The translations under genes were made by a program, and so were the position numbers. This document shows, in pieces, positions 10,650 to 21,822 of a stretch of 64,000 bases of DNA; the first letter of the stretch is position 1, and every line of letters starts with the position of its first letter. The DNA comes from Ovis canadensis (lineage: Eukaryota > Chordata > Mammalia > Artiodactyla > Bovidae), in contig NC_091246.1 of the NCBI RefSeq assembly GCF_042477335.2, forward strand, positions 253,441,501 through 253,505,500. The letters are read 5' to 3'. The notes beneath the pieces are model-generated. The model searched no databases. It had not been told where the DNA came from and saw only the letters and a program-made list of their open reading frames with translations.

Positions 10650-11150
10650 AATATCCGTCCTGCCGGATCCCTCTTCAAAGCAGAAATAAGGCTTATCTGC
10701 AATTAGCTCATTCATTGCGTGCAAACAGTACTAATTGCTTGAATACAGCGTGTTCTCTTAAGTAGGTTAAACATTCCCTTCTGAAATCTTGTTTGTACTA
10801 TTAATTTGAGCAACAAGCCTTTCCTTTATGGAGCAAGGCCCGCTCCAGCCAGGCCAGGCAGGGAGAGAGATGACAAATTCTCACTCGTGAGAACTGGGAT
10901 ATGGATGTGGATGGCCCTGCGCTTGCCAAGCTCACTATTTCAAGCCTATTGCATGGAGGGCCAGCCAAATTCTGCAGTCACCTGAATTATTAAACATTTG
11001 ATGGGAAATGAAAATGCCTTCTTTTTTAGTACCAGTTCCCAACTTTCTGCCAACCCTGTCTTGCCAATTAGAGGGCCTGCTGGGCTTACTTTTGTCAACA
11101 GATAAGACTCAGTTTTAATTAGCACACTAATTGTTTCCACACAAAGGGAT
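10650..11150. promoter_or_regulatory. Candidate conserved noncoding element
   Basis: A repeat-free AT-rich stretch dense in short transcription-factor cores: GATA-type sites (GCTTATCTGC at 10691, CAGATAAGAC at 11099) and several homeodomain TAATT cores (AATTAG at 10701, CTAATTG near 10731, TTAATTAG near 11115, CTAATTG near 11127). Composition and motif clustering suggest an enhancer-like element, but conservation could not be tested here. The target gene is unknown. Confidence 0.25.
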
Positions 11151-11689
11151 GTGGGGAAAGAACTTGCAACAATTTATTTTCTCAAGTGGGTTTCCAAGGT
11201 GCACCCCAGAGGCCTGTCGCTGGTGTCCCATGACACAGCCAACTGTTTTGTTTACTCGGGAGCACAAATCTGGCTCAGCAAGCGTGCGCTAGGCTCCGTG
11301 CGAGAGTCAGAGGGTGGTGAAATGATTTCCTCCAGAGTCCAGCTTACAGGTTGTCAGCTACAAATCGGCATGTGCCGTGGGTGCCAGCCATCTACCTCTA
11401 CATGGATTAAATCACGTGCTGCTGACCTTCAGCACCCCCTGAAAGAGTTCAGGGTGGAGAGCAGGAATGAGGAGCTCTGAGCTCTGGGAAAATTGGCAGG
11501 ACAGATCTTCAGATGGTCAGGTACTCTCAGGAGCTGATTTTATGAGCCCACTTCTTGTATCTCCTTATATCTAGAAAAGCACTAAAATTCTTCATGGTGA
11601 CATTGTTCCTCATGACTAGTAAAGGTTTCCCAAGACTAGTAGAAACCTTCTGGAAAAAAATATGTTCTTGATTGCATGTATTTTCCATT

Positions 11690-11834
11690 CGCCAAAAATC
11701 ACATATATACCGAGCTTTCTCCCCTGCCTCCTTGGGGCAGTTTCTCAGAGCTATCTGAGGTGCTGTCTCCTGGGTTTTGCCCCAAATAAAACTTAACTGG
11801 CAACTCTCATGCTGTGCATTTTTTTTAAGTAGAC
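11690..11834 (+). mobile_element. Partial ERV LTR (3' part)
   Basis: The sequence CTCCTTGGGGCAGTTTCTCA, then a polyadenylation signal AATAAA (11785-11790) and AACTCTCATGCTGTGCATT, reads like the R/U5 part of a ruminant class I retroviral LTR. The same text recurs at 19950-20175. The 5' part may reach back towards 11600 but is not recognisable. No viral genes are attached. Confidence 0.6.
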
Positions 11835-12021
11835 AGTGTCAAAGGGGAAACGTACTAGGCTCCATGGGTTAGGGTTCCTGGTTGTAAGCAATAGAAACCC
11901 CGTTCAGGAAAAGTGAAGAGAAAAGACATGCATTGGAAGGGTTAACGGGTAGAGGTAGGCTGGGCTGGGGGCGGGAGGGGGCTGGCCAGAGGAGCAAGCT
12001 GGTGATGTATTGTCATCAGCC

Positions 12022-12472
12022 AGTCAGTTCAGTCACTCAGTCGGGCCGATTCTTTCAGACCCCCTGGACTGCAGCACACCAGGCCTCCCTGTCCAAAACC
12101 AACTCCTGGAGCTTACTCAAACTCGTGTCCATCGAGTCCAGTGATGCCATCCAACCCTCTCATCCTCTGTCGTCCCCTTCTCCTCCCACCTTCAATCTTT
12201 CCCAGCATCAGGGTCTTTTCCAGTGAGTCAGTTCTTCACATCAGGTGCCCAAAGGATTGGAGTTTCAGCTTCAGCATCAGTCCTTCCAATAAAAATTCAG
12301 GACTGATTTCCTTTAGGATAGACTGGTTAGATCTCCTCGCTGTCCAAGGGACTCTCAAGAGTCTTCTCTAACACCATAGTTCAAAAGCATCAGTTCTTTG
12401 GGGTTCAGCTTTCTTTATAGTCTGACTCTCACATCCATACATGACTACTGGAAAACCATAGCCTTGACTGGA
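12022..12472 (-). mobile_element. BovB 3' end, reverse
   Basis: Begins with the BovB tail complement (CAGTCAGTTCAGTCACTCAG). It continues through ATGCCATCCAACCCTCTCAT, CAGCATCAGGGTCTTTTCC and GGACTCTCAAGAGTCTTCTC to CATACATGACTACTGG. A 5'-truncated copy. Confidence 0.88.
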
Positions 12473-12968
12473 TGGACTGTCCACATGAACCCATCTCTAG
12501 CTGACCTTGAATCCCTGTGGAGCTCAGGCCATTGTCTCCATCAGGGAGGAAAAACCTCTTAGGCTCAATCCCCGAGGGTGTGCAAATTGAACTCACAAGT
12601 GCTAGATTAGCAAGAAGAAAAAAAAGAAAAACAAATTGATTCATGTGTATACTGGAGCTCACAAAACAAACAGTTTGCCCAATTGCTAAAGTTTAGGAAA
12701 AAGAGGAGAGAACAGAGGCTTCTATATGAACAAATGGGTTTCTAGGGGAACAAACAGGAGATAAGAAAATTGCAGGTAATGTATGTGTAGGCAGGTGTGA
12801 GTGATCTTTCCCTTCTTTTTCATGGCCATGTAATTCCTTCAGAGAAGGGAGTTTATGATAGTTTCACTCTCAGAATTTTTTGCTTTCAGAGAGATAAAGG
12901 AAGTTCTGAGACGTCTTCTCCCTGCATCTGCTCATCTCATATGTCTTTCGTTTAACATAATCTCCATA
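12473..12968. other. Unassigned intergenic DNA
   Basis: AT-rich with an A-rich tract near 12615-12635. It may be an old LTR or L1 relic, but I cannot name a family. No coding features. Confidence 0.4.
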
Positions 12969-13186
12969 CGGGGGCTTCCCTGGTGGCTCAGACAATAGAG
13001 AATCTGCCTACAACGCAGGAGATCTGGGTTTGGTACCTGGGTGGGGATGATCCCCTGGAGAAGGGAATGGCAACCCACTCCAGTATTCTTGCCTGGAGAA
13101 TCCCGTGGACAGAGGAGTCTGGAGGGCTGCAGTCCACGGGGTCATGAAGAGTTGGACATGACTGAGCGACTAACACTTTCTTTCAG
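12969..13186 (+). mobile_element. Bov-tA SINE with target duplication
   Basis: GGGCTTCCCTGGTGGCTCAG head and a full Bov-A body. TCTCCATA at 12961-12968 is repeated at 13187-13194. Confidence 0.93.
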
Positions 13187-13339
13187 TCTCCATATTAACT
13201 CTGAGGCTCCAGTGGGTCCCTACACGTCTCACCCGAATGACTGTGATGCCCTCAACCAGAATCACAGTTTCTCTCTGGCTGCCACCAAGAGGCTCTCTCT
13301 GCAGCACCCAGTGGAATGCATTTAGAATGGAAATCAGAT

Positions 13340-13930
13340 AATGTCACCTGGCGCCTAAAAACCTCTGTGACCCAGTGTCCAGAGGTTGGCTTCTAATACC
13401 ATTCTCTAATAAAAGGAACTAGGGCTCCTTGGAGAAATGGCGGATCCTGCAAGCGAGAGGATTGGGCAGGGAAAATATTAGATGTGCGTGAAGCATCTGT
13501 AGTGACAGAAAATAAGGACATGCTCATGAACCAAAATAATGGGGATGCAGCGAAGGGCCACAGGGTCAGCTGGAAGAGCTCCCAGCAGCCAAAGCTGCGC
13601 CAATCTGTGTAAGAGAGTGAACATGCCTAGTAAAGTAATTATTGTGGCTTAGTCGCTAAGTCGTGTCTGTCTCGTTTGCGACCCGCTGGGCTGTTGCCCA
13701 CCAGGCTCCTCTGCCCGTGGAATTTTTCAGGTAAGAATGCTGCAGTGGATTGCCATTTCCTACCCAGGGGATCTTCCCGATTCAGGGATTGAGCCTGCAT
13801 CTCCTGTACTGGCAAGCAGATTCTTTACCCACTGCACCACCTGGGAGGCCCCCAAAGCAATGACATTCCAATTAAAAAATAAATGAAAAAAGAAAAGAAA
13901 CATAGCTCTAAAATATAACCCACAATACAA
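13340..13930 (+). mobile_element. Possible ancient HAL1/L1-like relic, split by a SINE
   Basis: Text such as AGGGCTCCTTGGAGAAATGG parallels the relic at 6580-7890. It is highly divergent and interrupted by the Bov-tA at 13640-13853. Confidence 0.3.
13640..13853 (-). mobile_element. Diverged Bov-tA SINE
   Basis: Reverse copy from GGCTTAGTCGCTAAGTCGTG to CACCACCTGGGAGGCC. It has more mismatches to the consensus than most copies in the window. Confidence 0.85.
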
Positions 13931-14444
13931 AATAAAAAAAGAGCCTCTGCGTCTACACTGACATAATTGAATAACTAAGTAAATGGGGAAGAAGAATGTA
14001 TGGAAGAATTCCAAATAGTTTTCGGAGCCTCCATCAAGGAGGCTCAGCGTGGCTTCCTGTCCTGTGAGTGCGGGCTGCACACGGTGACTCCTTCTGAAGA
14101 GCAGAATGTGAAAGGAAGGAAGAGAGAGACGTGACAGCAGAGGAGCCGGACAGATGCCCCCTTGGCCAGGGTCAAGGACAACGCCGACAGTGATCAACAT
14201 ATCTGAGCACGTGCCCTTGATGGGATGTGATGAGTGTGGGTTACCTCTGCGGCCTCCCTCCCATGCCCGCAGCCCCAGGTGAGCAACCCACAACCCAGGA
14301 GAAAAGCGCCAGACAAGAGCAAACTGAAGGACGGTCTACAGAATCCCTGGCCAGCCCTCCAAACTGTCCAGGTCAGCCCAAACAAGGAGGGTCTGGGAAA
14401 CCGCCACCACTCGGAGGGCCCTCGGGAGATGGGCCATCTAAAGG
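13931..14444. other. Unassigned intergenic DNA
   Basis: No gene recognised. Overlapping open frames on both strands around 14200-14600 are mutual shadows in GC-rich DNA and lack recognisable domains. Confidence 0.45.
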
Positions 14445-15035
14445 TAACGTAGCATCTTCCGCACCTCCACGTTCGTAGCAGCGTTGTTCGCAGCGGCCAG
14501 GACACAGAAACAAGCCAAAGGGCCATCTGCAGACGCACGGATAAAGATGTGGCCACATTCTACCCCGGGGCACACGCAGCCATGGAAAAGGACGAAAGAA
14601 GGCCATCTGCAGCGATGCGGGTGGGCCTAGGGACTATCGGGCTAACTGAGGTAAGTCAGACAGAGAAAGCCAAACACCACACGAGCCACTCGTGTGCAGT
14701 CTAGAACATGACACGCATACAGGTATCTGCAAGGCAGAAACGAGCTCGGAGCCAGAGAACAGACTTGTGCCTGCCGAGGAGACGAGGGCCCGAGAGCGAC
14801 GGGTGGGAGTTTGGGGTTAGCAGACACAGACTATTATAGAGAGTGGGTGAGCAGCGAGGTCCTGCTGTACACCACCGGGAGCTACTTTCAATACCCTGGG
14901 ATCAACTATAATGAAAAAGAACATAAAAAAGAGTTTATATGTGTGTGTAACCGAACCTCTCAGCGATACAGCAGAAGTTAGCACAGCATGGTAAATCAAC
15001 TACACTGAAAAAAAAGATAAAAAATAATCTTTTAT
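14445..15035 (+). mobile_element. Artiodactyl L1 3' end, strongly GC-shifted
   Basis: The order of blocks matches the L1 3' end: GCGGCCAGGACACAGAAAC, GATAAAGATGTGGCCACATT, AGGTAAGTCAGACAGAGAAAG, GAGAACAGACTTGTG, GGGAGTTTGGGGTTAGCAGA, and CATGGTAAATCAACTACACT. Many positions normally A or T are G or C, including new CpG sites, so the element looks unlike its relatives in base composition. Confidence 0.75.
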
Positions 15036-15730
15036 TTTTTAGCATCTTGGGTGGAAGCCTGGAACAGAAAGAAGACAGACATGGAGGGAAAATACAAGAA
15101 GCCCGAATAAAGCGTAGACTTCTGTTAGTGACAATTGATCAGCGTTGGCTCCTTAGCTGTGATGAAAGGACCATGTTGATGCAAGATCTTAACAACAGTG
15201 CGTATATGGGGATTCTCTGTACTGTCCTTGCAACCTTATGTCTAAAAACTCTCCTGAAATGAAAAGTGTATTGACAAACAAAAATTATCTGAAGCTTTCT
15301 CGTTGGGCTGAAGATAAAACCCAGCCTTCTTTCTCCAGCTGACAGGTGCCGGCGCTCCCCATGGCCGGGCTGCCCTGCCTCCCACATCTCCGCAGCCACA
15401 CCGGCCTTCCCTCGGCTCGGACACAGGGCCCTTGTTCTTGGCCGCCCCTCCTCTTTTCCCGCTCCTCGTTTTCCTGCCGCCCTCAGGGCTAAGTCCTTCT
15501 CATCTTTCATGTCACAGCTTCACTGCCACCTCCTCTGAGAAGCCACTCGGAGCGCAGCACGCCCCGGCCACTCTGCGGCTCTCTCCATTCACTTCCTGCG
15601 CTGAGCGTGCACCGGTCTGCCTCCACTTCATGTGGTTGCTCACCTGTGCACTCCTGGCTTCCCCAGGAGAATGTATCCAACCTGTTCACAACCAGGACCC
15701 CAGCACCTTGCAGGGAATGGACGTTTAATA
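15036..15730. other. Unassigned intergenic DNA
   Basis: No gene or named repeat. Open frames at 15139-15510 and on the opposite strand are shadows with no protein features. Confidence 0.45.
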
Positions 15731-15737
15731 AGCATCC

Positions 15738-16412
15738 CTGTTTTATTTTTTTTACTTTATTTATTTATTTTAATTGGAGGCTAGTTACTTTACAATATTG
15801 TGGTGGGTTTTTGCCGTACACTGACATGAATCAGCCATGGCTGTACATGTGTCCCCCATCCTGAACCCCCTCCCCCCTCCCTCCCCATCCCGTCCGTCAG
15901 GGTCGTCCCAGTGCACCGGCCCTGAGCGCCCCGTCTCATGCATCGAACCTGGACTGGCGATCTATTTCACATACAGTAATATCCATGTTTCAATGCTATT
16001 CTCACAGATCACCCCACCCTCGCCTTCTCCCACAGAGTGCAAAAGTCTGTTCTTTACATCTGTGTCTCTTTTGCTGTCTCGCATACAGGGTCATCGTTAC
16101 CATCTTTCTAAATTCCATTTACATGCATTAATACACTGTATTGGTGTTTTTCTTTCTGACTTACTTCACTCTGTATAATAGGCTCCAGTTCCATCCACCT
16201 CATTAGAACTGATTCAAATGCATTCTTTTTAATGGCTGAGTAATGCTCCATTGTGTGTATGTACCACAGCTTTCTTATCCATTCATCTGCCGATGGGCAT
16301 CTAGGTCACTTCCATATCCAAGCTATTGTAAGCAATGCTGCGATGAACTTTGGGGTACACGTGTCTCTTTCAGTTCTGGTTTCCTCGGTGTGTATCCCCA
16401 GCAGTGGGAATC
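15738..16412 (-). mobile_element. Ruminant L1 3' end, antisense, with target duplication
   Basis: It starts at a T-rich tract (the poly(A) tail in reverse) and TTGGAGGCTAGTTACTTTAC. It runs through TCACTCTGTATAATAGGCTC and GCTATTGTAAGCAATGCTGC to TATCCCCAGCAGTGGGA. AGCATCC at 15731-15737 recurs at 16413-16419, consistent with a short target-site duplication. 5'-truncated. Confidence 0.85.
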
Positions 16413-16419
16413 AGCATCC

Positions 16420-17026
16420 ATCTTAAGGGCACATAATTGCATAATTAGGACCCACAACGTAAGACAATAGTTAACATGTTTTATTCCTTGACTTTCTCCC
16501 AGCTATATTTCTGTTAAGGCACTCAGAGTAATGAGTGTAGGGTGAGGAGGGAGCAAGTTCATGGGGAACAGAGAGCTCACTTTTCCCTTTGTCTTTCCCC
16601 ATGGGAATGAGGAAGGGGCCGTAACATCTTTGATAAATGAGCTATTGATTATTTTGCCCCAGAGTATCCCACTGAGCTGGGCTCTGCGTAGTTTGTGGAA
16701 CTTTCCAGAATGAATGAAGCCCAGTGTGTTTTTGTGCTTAAGGCACATTTCTAATCGTCTGTGCTGAAGGAGCAGAGAACTTCCTTATTCTTGTAAGGGA
16801 TGTTTTCCAAAGTCAAAGACACCTTTTACTTACCAGGGGTGGGGGTGGGGAGCGAGGAACGGGCCTTAGGGTTTAACGAGCACGGAGTTCCGGTTTGGGA
16901 TGATGAAGAAGTTCAGGCGATGGATGATACGGATGGGTGCAAACCACGGAGGCGTACTTACTGCCTCTGAATGGCACACTTGAAAAAAATGGCTAGATCG
17001 GTGAGTTTTAGGTTATGTATATTTTA
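16420..17026. other. Unassigned intergenic DNA
   Basis: No gene or named repeat recognised. Confidence 0.45.
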
Positions 17027-17220
17027 TCCTCCCTGGTGGCTCAGAGGTTAAAGCGTCTGCCTCCAATGCGGGAGACCAGGGTTCAATCCCTGGGTTGGGA
17101 AGATCCCCTGGAGAAGGAAATGGCAATCCACTCCAGTATTCTTGCCTGGAGAATTCCCTGGACGGAGAAGCCTAGTAGGTTACAGTCCACAGGGTCGCAA
17201 AGAGTCGGACATGATGAAAA
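17027..17220 (+). mobile_element. Bov-tA SINE
   Basis: CTCCCTGGTGGCTCAGAGG head, B box GGTTCAATCC, Bov-A body to AAAGAGTCGGACATGATG. Confidence 0.9.
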
Positions 17221-17501
17221 GAAATCCAGTGATACATCCTTCAAGCTTTAAAGTAGTCACGATATTCTGATAGCAGGAAAGGTCAATTCTACAGTAAATA
17301 CAGAGTAAGACCCTGCTTTTAAATTTTTTAAATTATGGGTAATAAGAGACTAGAAATAAAGATGTCAAAGGCAGTGACGGATTATTTTGGGGTGGGAGTG
17401 ACTTCCACTGCCTCCTTCGGGTTTCTCTGTATTTTCCCATTCATATGTTCTGCAATAACTGTTTTTGTTTGCTTTTGAAGAATTAGAAAGAGTGTATGTT
17501 G

Positions 17502-17762
17502 ATTTATTTTTGGCTGCCCTGGGCCTTCGTTGCTATGCGTGGGCTTTCTCTAGTTGCGACGGGCAGGGGCTATGCCTGCTTAGGGAGCACAGGCTTCTCA
17601 CTGCGGCGGCCTCCCTATTTCAGAGCACAGGCTCTGCAGTGACAGCTCGGTAGCTGCGGCTTAGATGCTCTGCGGCACGTGGAAACTTCCCGGACCAGGG
17701 GCCGAACCCGTGTCCCCGGCACTGGCAGGTGGATTCTTAACTACTGGGCCTCCAGGGAAGTC
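17502..17762 (-). mobile_element. CHR-2-type SINE
   Basis: The right end complement reads as the tRNA-derived head (GGACTTCCCTGGAGGCCCAG). The body on the plus strand (TGGGCCTTCGTTGCTATGCG, TTAGGGAGCACAGGCTTC) is typical of CHR-2, shared by cetaceans, hippos and ruminants. Confidence 0.85.
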
Positions 17763-19499
17763 CGTACCTGTTTGTCAGAACAATAAATGTCTGTGTATCT
17801 TTTGTAAACAGGTAAAACATAGACACATAACACTGAGAAAGTACTTGAAGCCATTGGATCGCATGTTTTCAAGTGGTTACATGTATATTTTACCCCAGTT
17901 AAAATGCTGTTTTTAAAAGACAGCTTAAAGATATGATGTTCCTGGGTGTTCTTGGGGTTGATATTGCCCTAATTTGCCATCATTCGTCACAAACCCACCC
18001 CACTGTATAGTCCAGGGGAGACAGACCAGGCTTGGAAAGTGACATCAGGGGGCTGAAAGATACCAGGCATGGGTTTAAAGGGGTCTATGTACAATCCAAC
18101 ATTTTGGCTCCTTCAGATAAGACAGAAAGCATCTGTAAGAGCAGGCGTTTTTGTGTTTTTAAAGAGTTCACTCAGAATTTGCTATGATTTAAATTGAGGG
18201 CAAGTTAGAGCTAACCCTCCTATTTTCTACAAAGTCAAGATTGCTAAGGGTGATAGTATAAACACGATTGCAAGAGAAACAATCACAGATCTTCAGAACA
18301 TAAACTGTTTTCAGGGACGCAGAGCCACCACATCACTTTGACACTCATTTCAAATCAGGACACATTATATTTGTGTAGTGTTTTTAACCTCCTAGAGTGT
18401 ATTCATGCTTTTAATTTATCGCACTATCCAGCAAGTGGTGTAAAAGTGGCCTTTCCTTTTACATGAGAGATGCCAGAGCTTGTCTGAAATAGGGGTGGTG
18501 GCTGGTGCCAGGGCTGTGAAGGCCTAAAGAAGGTAAGAGGGAGTGGGTAGGGGGAAGGAGGGTGTGCCTCCGCTACAGTCCCTGGGAGGCAGAAGGAGCA
18601 GGCGGCAATGTGAATACAGCGGACAGGAGTGACTTCGTTAAGGGGTGTTATCTGGGAGCCAGGGTAGAGACCGAGCCTGAGCTCCCGCCTGGAGCTGAGG
18701 GAGCCGGGGTGATTATATACCACCTCCTGCCAGCCAGGCCCTCCGGGGCTGGGGGGAGTGGTGCCTCCCCAGGCGATGCAGCTTGCCCTTCCTGTGGGCA
18801 GCGGACAGGGGCTGACAGCTGCAGCAGGACCACTGTGCTCTGGCCTGTTGGAGCTGAGAGGCCCCCTCTGCTCTGATATTGCATGCCAACAGGAAGGATG
18901 TTTAAGGAAAGGGCGGAAGGGTATGATACAGTCCTTCCCGGAGATAGCGGATCAACCCCTCTGGGCAGTGCTGCACAGCCAGCCACAGGACTTGGTGCAT
19001 TTCAAACCGGGACACAGCTCAGCCTCCTCTGAGCTGGGCAGTGTGGCTGCTCCATGCTGGTGCCAAGGATGGAGGCAGACGAGACATTCTCGCTACCCAT
19101 GGGGAGCTCACTGGGGCCAGTGGACCTGGAGACCGAGGCTGAAGTGTTGGAGGGTTAAGCGTGTGGCATGAGGTGCCCTGATTGACGTGTGGGGAACAAA
19201 CTGGCCAGGGATGCTGAGACCACACATTCAAGCTGAGAAATGGACTGTTTCCTGCCGTATAAGTAAACTAGGGTGTTACAGTCACCAGCAATTGCAGCCA
19301 CCGTGGATGTCGAGCTGGTGAGCCCCGGGGAAACTCAGGAAAGAAAGGACAGCTGCCATCCAGCAGCCGTCAGACTGCAGCCACGCTCCGCGGTGAGCCC
19401 TGAGGACACTCAGGATGTGAAAACACAGCATACTGGCTGCAGATATCTAAGGTGTATATCCGAAGAATGATTTCAGTGAGCCAGAATCTCATGCATAGC
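17763..19499. other. Unassigned intergenic DNA
   Basis: 1.7 kb without a gene I can support. The GC-rich part (18400-19250) has several overlapping open frames on both strands of similar length, the pattern expected by chance. None starts or ends like a known protein. Confidence 0.45.
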
Positions 19500-19949
19500 T
19501 CAGGTCAGTCGCTCAGTCGTGTCCAACTCTGCGGCCATGTGGACTTCAGCACGCTAGGCCTCCCTGTCCATCACCAACTCCCAGAGCCTACTCAAACTCA
19601 TGCCACCCAACCATCCATCCTCTGTTGTCCCTTTCTCCTCCCACCTTCAATCTTTCGCAACATCAGGGTCTTTTCCAATGAGTCAGTTCTTCCCATCAGG
19701 TGGCCAAAGTATTTGGAGTTTCAGCTTCAGCATCAGTCCTTCCAATGACTATTCAGGACTGATTTCCTTTAGCATGGACTGGTTGGATCTCCTTGCAGTC
19801 CAAGGGACTCTCAAGAGTCTTCTCCAACACCACAGTTCCAAAGCATCCATTCTTCGGCGCTCAGCTTTCTTTATAGTCCAACTCTCACATCCATATATGA
19901 CTACTGGAAAAGCCATAGCTTTGACTAGATGGACCTTTGTTGGCAAAGT
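19500..19949 (-). mobile_element. BovB 3' end, reverse
   Basis: Starts with AGGTCAGTCGCTCAGTCGTG and runs to CCTTTGTTGGCAAAGT, where it breaks off directly against retroviral LTR text. 5'-truncated. Confidence 0.9.
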
Positions 19950-20175
19950 GCTAATTTTAACTTGAGATATCTGGCTTCTTTAACAACATTCTTTTGTTGT
20001 TCCCGACTACCTGCCCTTTGTGGCAAAACTCCTATATATATTCTAGCTCCTCTCCCCACCTCCTTGGAGCAGCTTCTCAGAGCTATCTGAAATGCTGTCT
20101 CCCATGCTAAAGTCCTCGTTTTGTCCAATAGAAATTAACTGGCAACTCTCATACTGCACATTTTTTGAAAGTCTA
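19950..20175 (+). mobile_element. Partial ERV LTR, same family as 11690
   Basis: The U3-like part CTTTAACAACATTCTTTTG is followed by CTCCTTGGAGCAGCTTCTCA, AACTCTCATACTGCACATT and an AGTCTAC end. The polyadenylation signal is degraded (AATAGAAATT where the other copy has AATAAAACTT). No internal viral sequence is attached. Confidence 0.65.
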
Positions 20176-20404
20176 CGTGGGAAAGTTAGGCCGTTCTCTT
20201 GAACTTTAAGCCTCCGTTGCCATGAAATAGTGATGACAGTGTGGATCTCATAGCAGCGCTGCGTCGCTTGCGTATTGCTCAGTTCCAAACCACTCGAGTA
20301 TGTAGTGGCTTAAACCCGTAGCCTGCTGTTTCATTCACGCATCAGTGAATCGGCCCTGTTGTCTCAAAGAAAAACAAAAAACCTGGAAGTTGAGGCTAAG
20401 CTGG

Positions 20405-20612
20405 GCTGTGCTCAGCTGTGTCTGATTCTTCCCACCCCAAGGACTGCCTTCTGCTAGACTCCTCTGTCCATGGAATTTTCCAGGCAAGAAAACTAGAGAG
20501 GGTTGCCATTTCCCACTCCAGGGGATCTTTCCAACCCAGGGATCGAACCTGCGTCTCCCACATCTCTTGCACTGGCAGGTGGCTTCTTTACCACTGAGCC
20601 ACCTGAGAAGCC
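20405..20612 (-). mobile_element. Diverged Bov-tA SINE
   Basis: Reverse copy, from GCTGTGTCTGATTCTTCCC to GAGCCACCTGAGAAGCC. It contains a small extra segment next to the B box (CCCACATCTCTTGCACTGG). Confidence 0.88.
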
Positions 20613-21307
20613 TGTTGTGTTTCATTTAATGGACAAACTGAGGACTTAAGCCCAGGACACAGCATCTCAGATAACTCTGAGGGACTGCTCCCAAGAGGTA
20701 AGGGAGGGAGTTCAGGAAGTATAAGAGGTTTTGCAACAAAAACCAGGTACTTACAACATCAAAAGATTACTGTTAGTTAAGGAACATTAGATATCTCAAA
20801 TAACGGCACCTAGTGCTTTAGAGTCGGGCTCACTCTCACCCCTTTGATGCCTGCCTCCGCTGTCTGGGGCCACTCCCCTGTGAGTCCTGCCCTGCGTCTC
20901 CTCTATGCGCACCGCTGTGGGTGGCTGCAGGGGCTGACTGCTAGATGCGGGAGCATCCTGCCTCCGGCCGGTGCTCCCCAGGGCTCAATGTCTAGAGGGC
21001 TACAATGTGGTGGCTTGAGGGTGGCAACGTCCTTTGTTTACTGACAGGGCCGGCAAGACTTTTCATTCACGGCACTCTGGGCTGGGTGCAGCCAGGAAGT
21101 CTGCTGGTCTTGGCTGGGATTGCTCACTGGGGTGTCTGTGGTCAGTGGCTTGTGTCTGGCCGACTGTGGACTGGGGGAGCTGATAAGCAGACCACGTGTC
21201 TCCCACGTGTCCAGGAGGCTAGCCCAGGCTTGTGCCCACCATGGAAATCTCAGGGTTGTTAAGAGCAAGAGAGTAAACCCAGCATCCAAGCTATTAAAAA
21301 GCAAGTA
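20613..21307. other. Unassigned intergenic DNA
   Basis: No gene or named repeat recognised. Confidence 0.45.
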
Positions 21308-21425
21308 TCGGGGATTCCCTGGCAGTCCAGTGGTTAAGACTCAGCGTTTTCATTGCGGTGGCCCAGGTTCAATCTCTAGTCAGGGATCTAAAATTCCAGA
21401 AGCTGTATGGTGCAGCTAAAACATA
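21308..21425 (+). mobile_element. CHR-1-type SINE
   Basis: GGGGATTCCCTGGCAGTCCA and GTGGTTAAGACTCAGCG form the tRNA-derived head, with B box GGTTCAATC. The tail reads TGGTGCAGCTAAAACA. Confidence 0.82.
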
Positions 21426-21610
21426 GGAGAATATTATATTAAATGGGAAAAAGTAAGTGCAGAAGAATACATACGTATTAAAAAAAAAAAGGAAGTCTCA
21501 TGGCCAGATCAAGGGTGGAGAAATTGATGGAAAGGGGAGAATGTGGCCCCTTTTGCCATCTACTAGGTTGTTTTGAGCCTAAAATGAAGTCATATAAGCA
21601 CAGTGCCTGC

Positions 21611-21822
21611 ATGTGTGTGTGCTAAGTCACTTCAGTCGTGTCCAACTCTACGCGACCCTATGACTCTGGCCCACCAGGCTCCTCTGTCCATGGGATTCTC
21701 CAGGCAAGAATTCTGGAGCTGGTTGCCATGCCCTCCTCCAGGGGATCTTCACAAACCAGATATCGAAGCCACATCTCTTATGTCCCCTGCATTGGCAGGT
21801 GGGTTCTTTACCCCCAGCGCCA
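21611..21822 (-). mobile_element. Bov-tA SINE
   Basis: Reverse copy from GTGTGTGCTAAGTCACTTCA through CATGGGATTCTCCAGGC to the degraded tRNA-like head near 21820. Confidence 0.9.

Noticed and set aside
13760-14293. 177-codon minus-strand frame with a hydrophobic stretch
   Set aside because: Its C-terminal part is encoded by a Bov-tA SINE, and the hydrophobic part comes from A/T-rich DNA. Not a membrane-protein gene.
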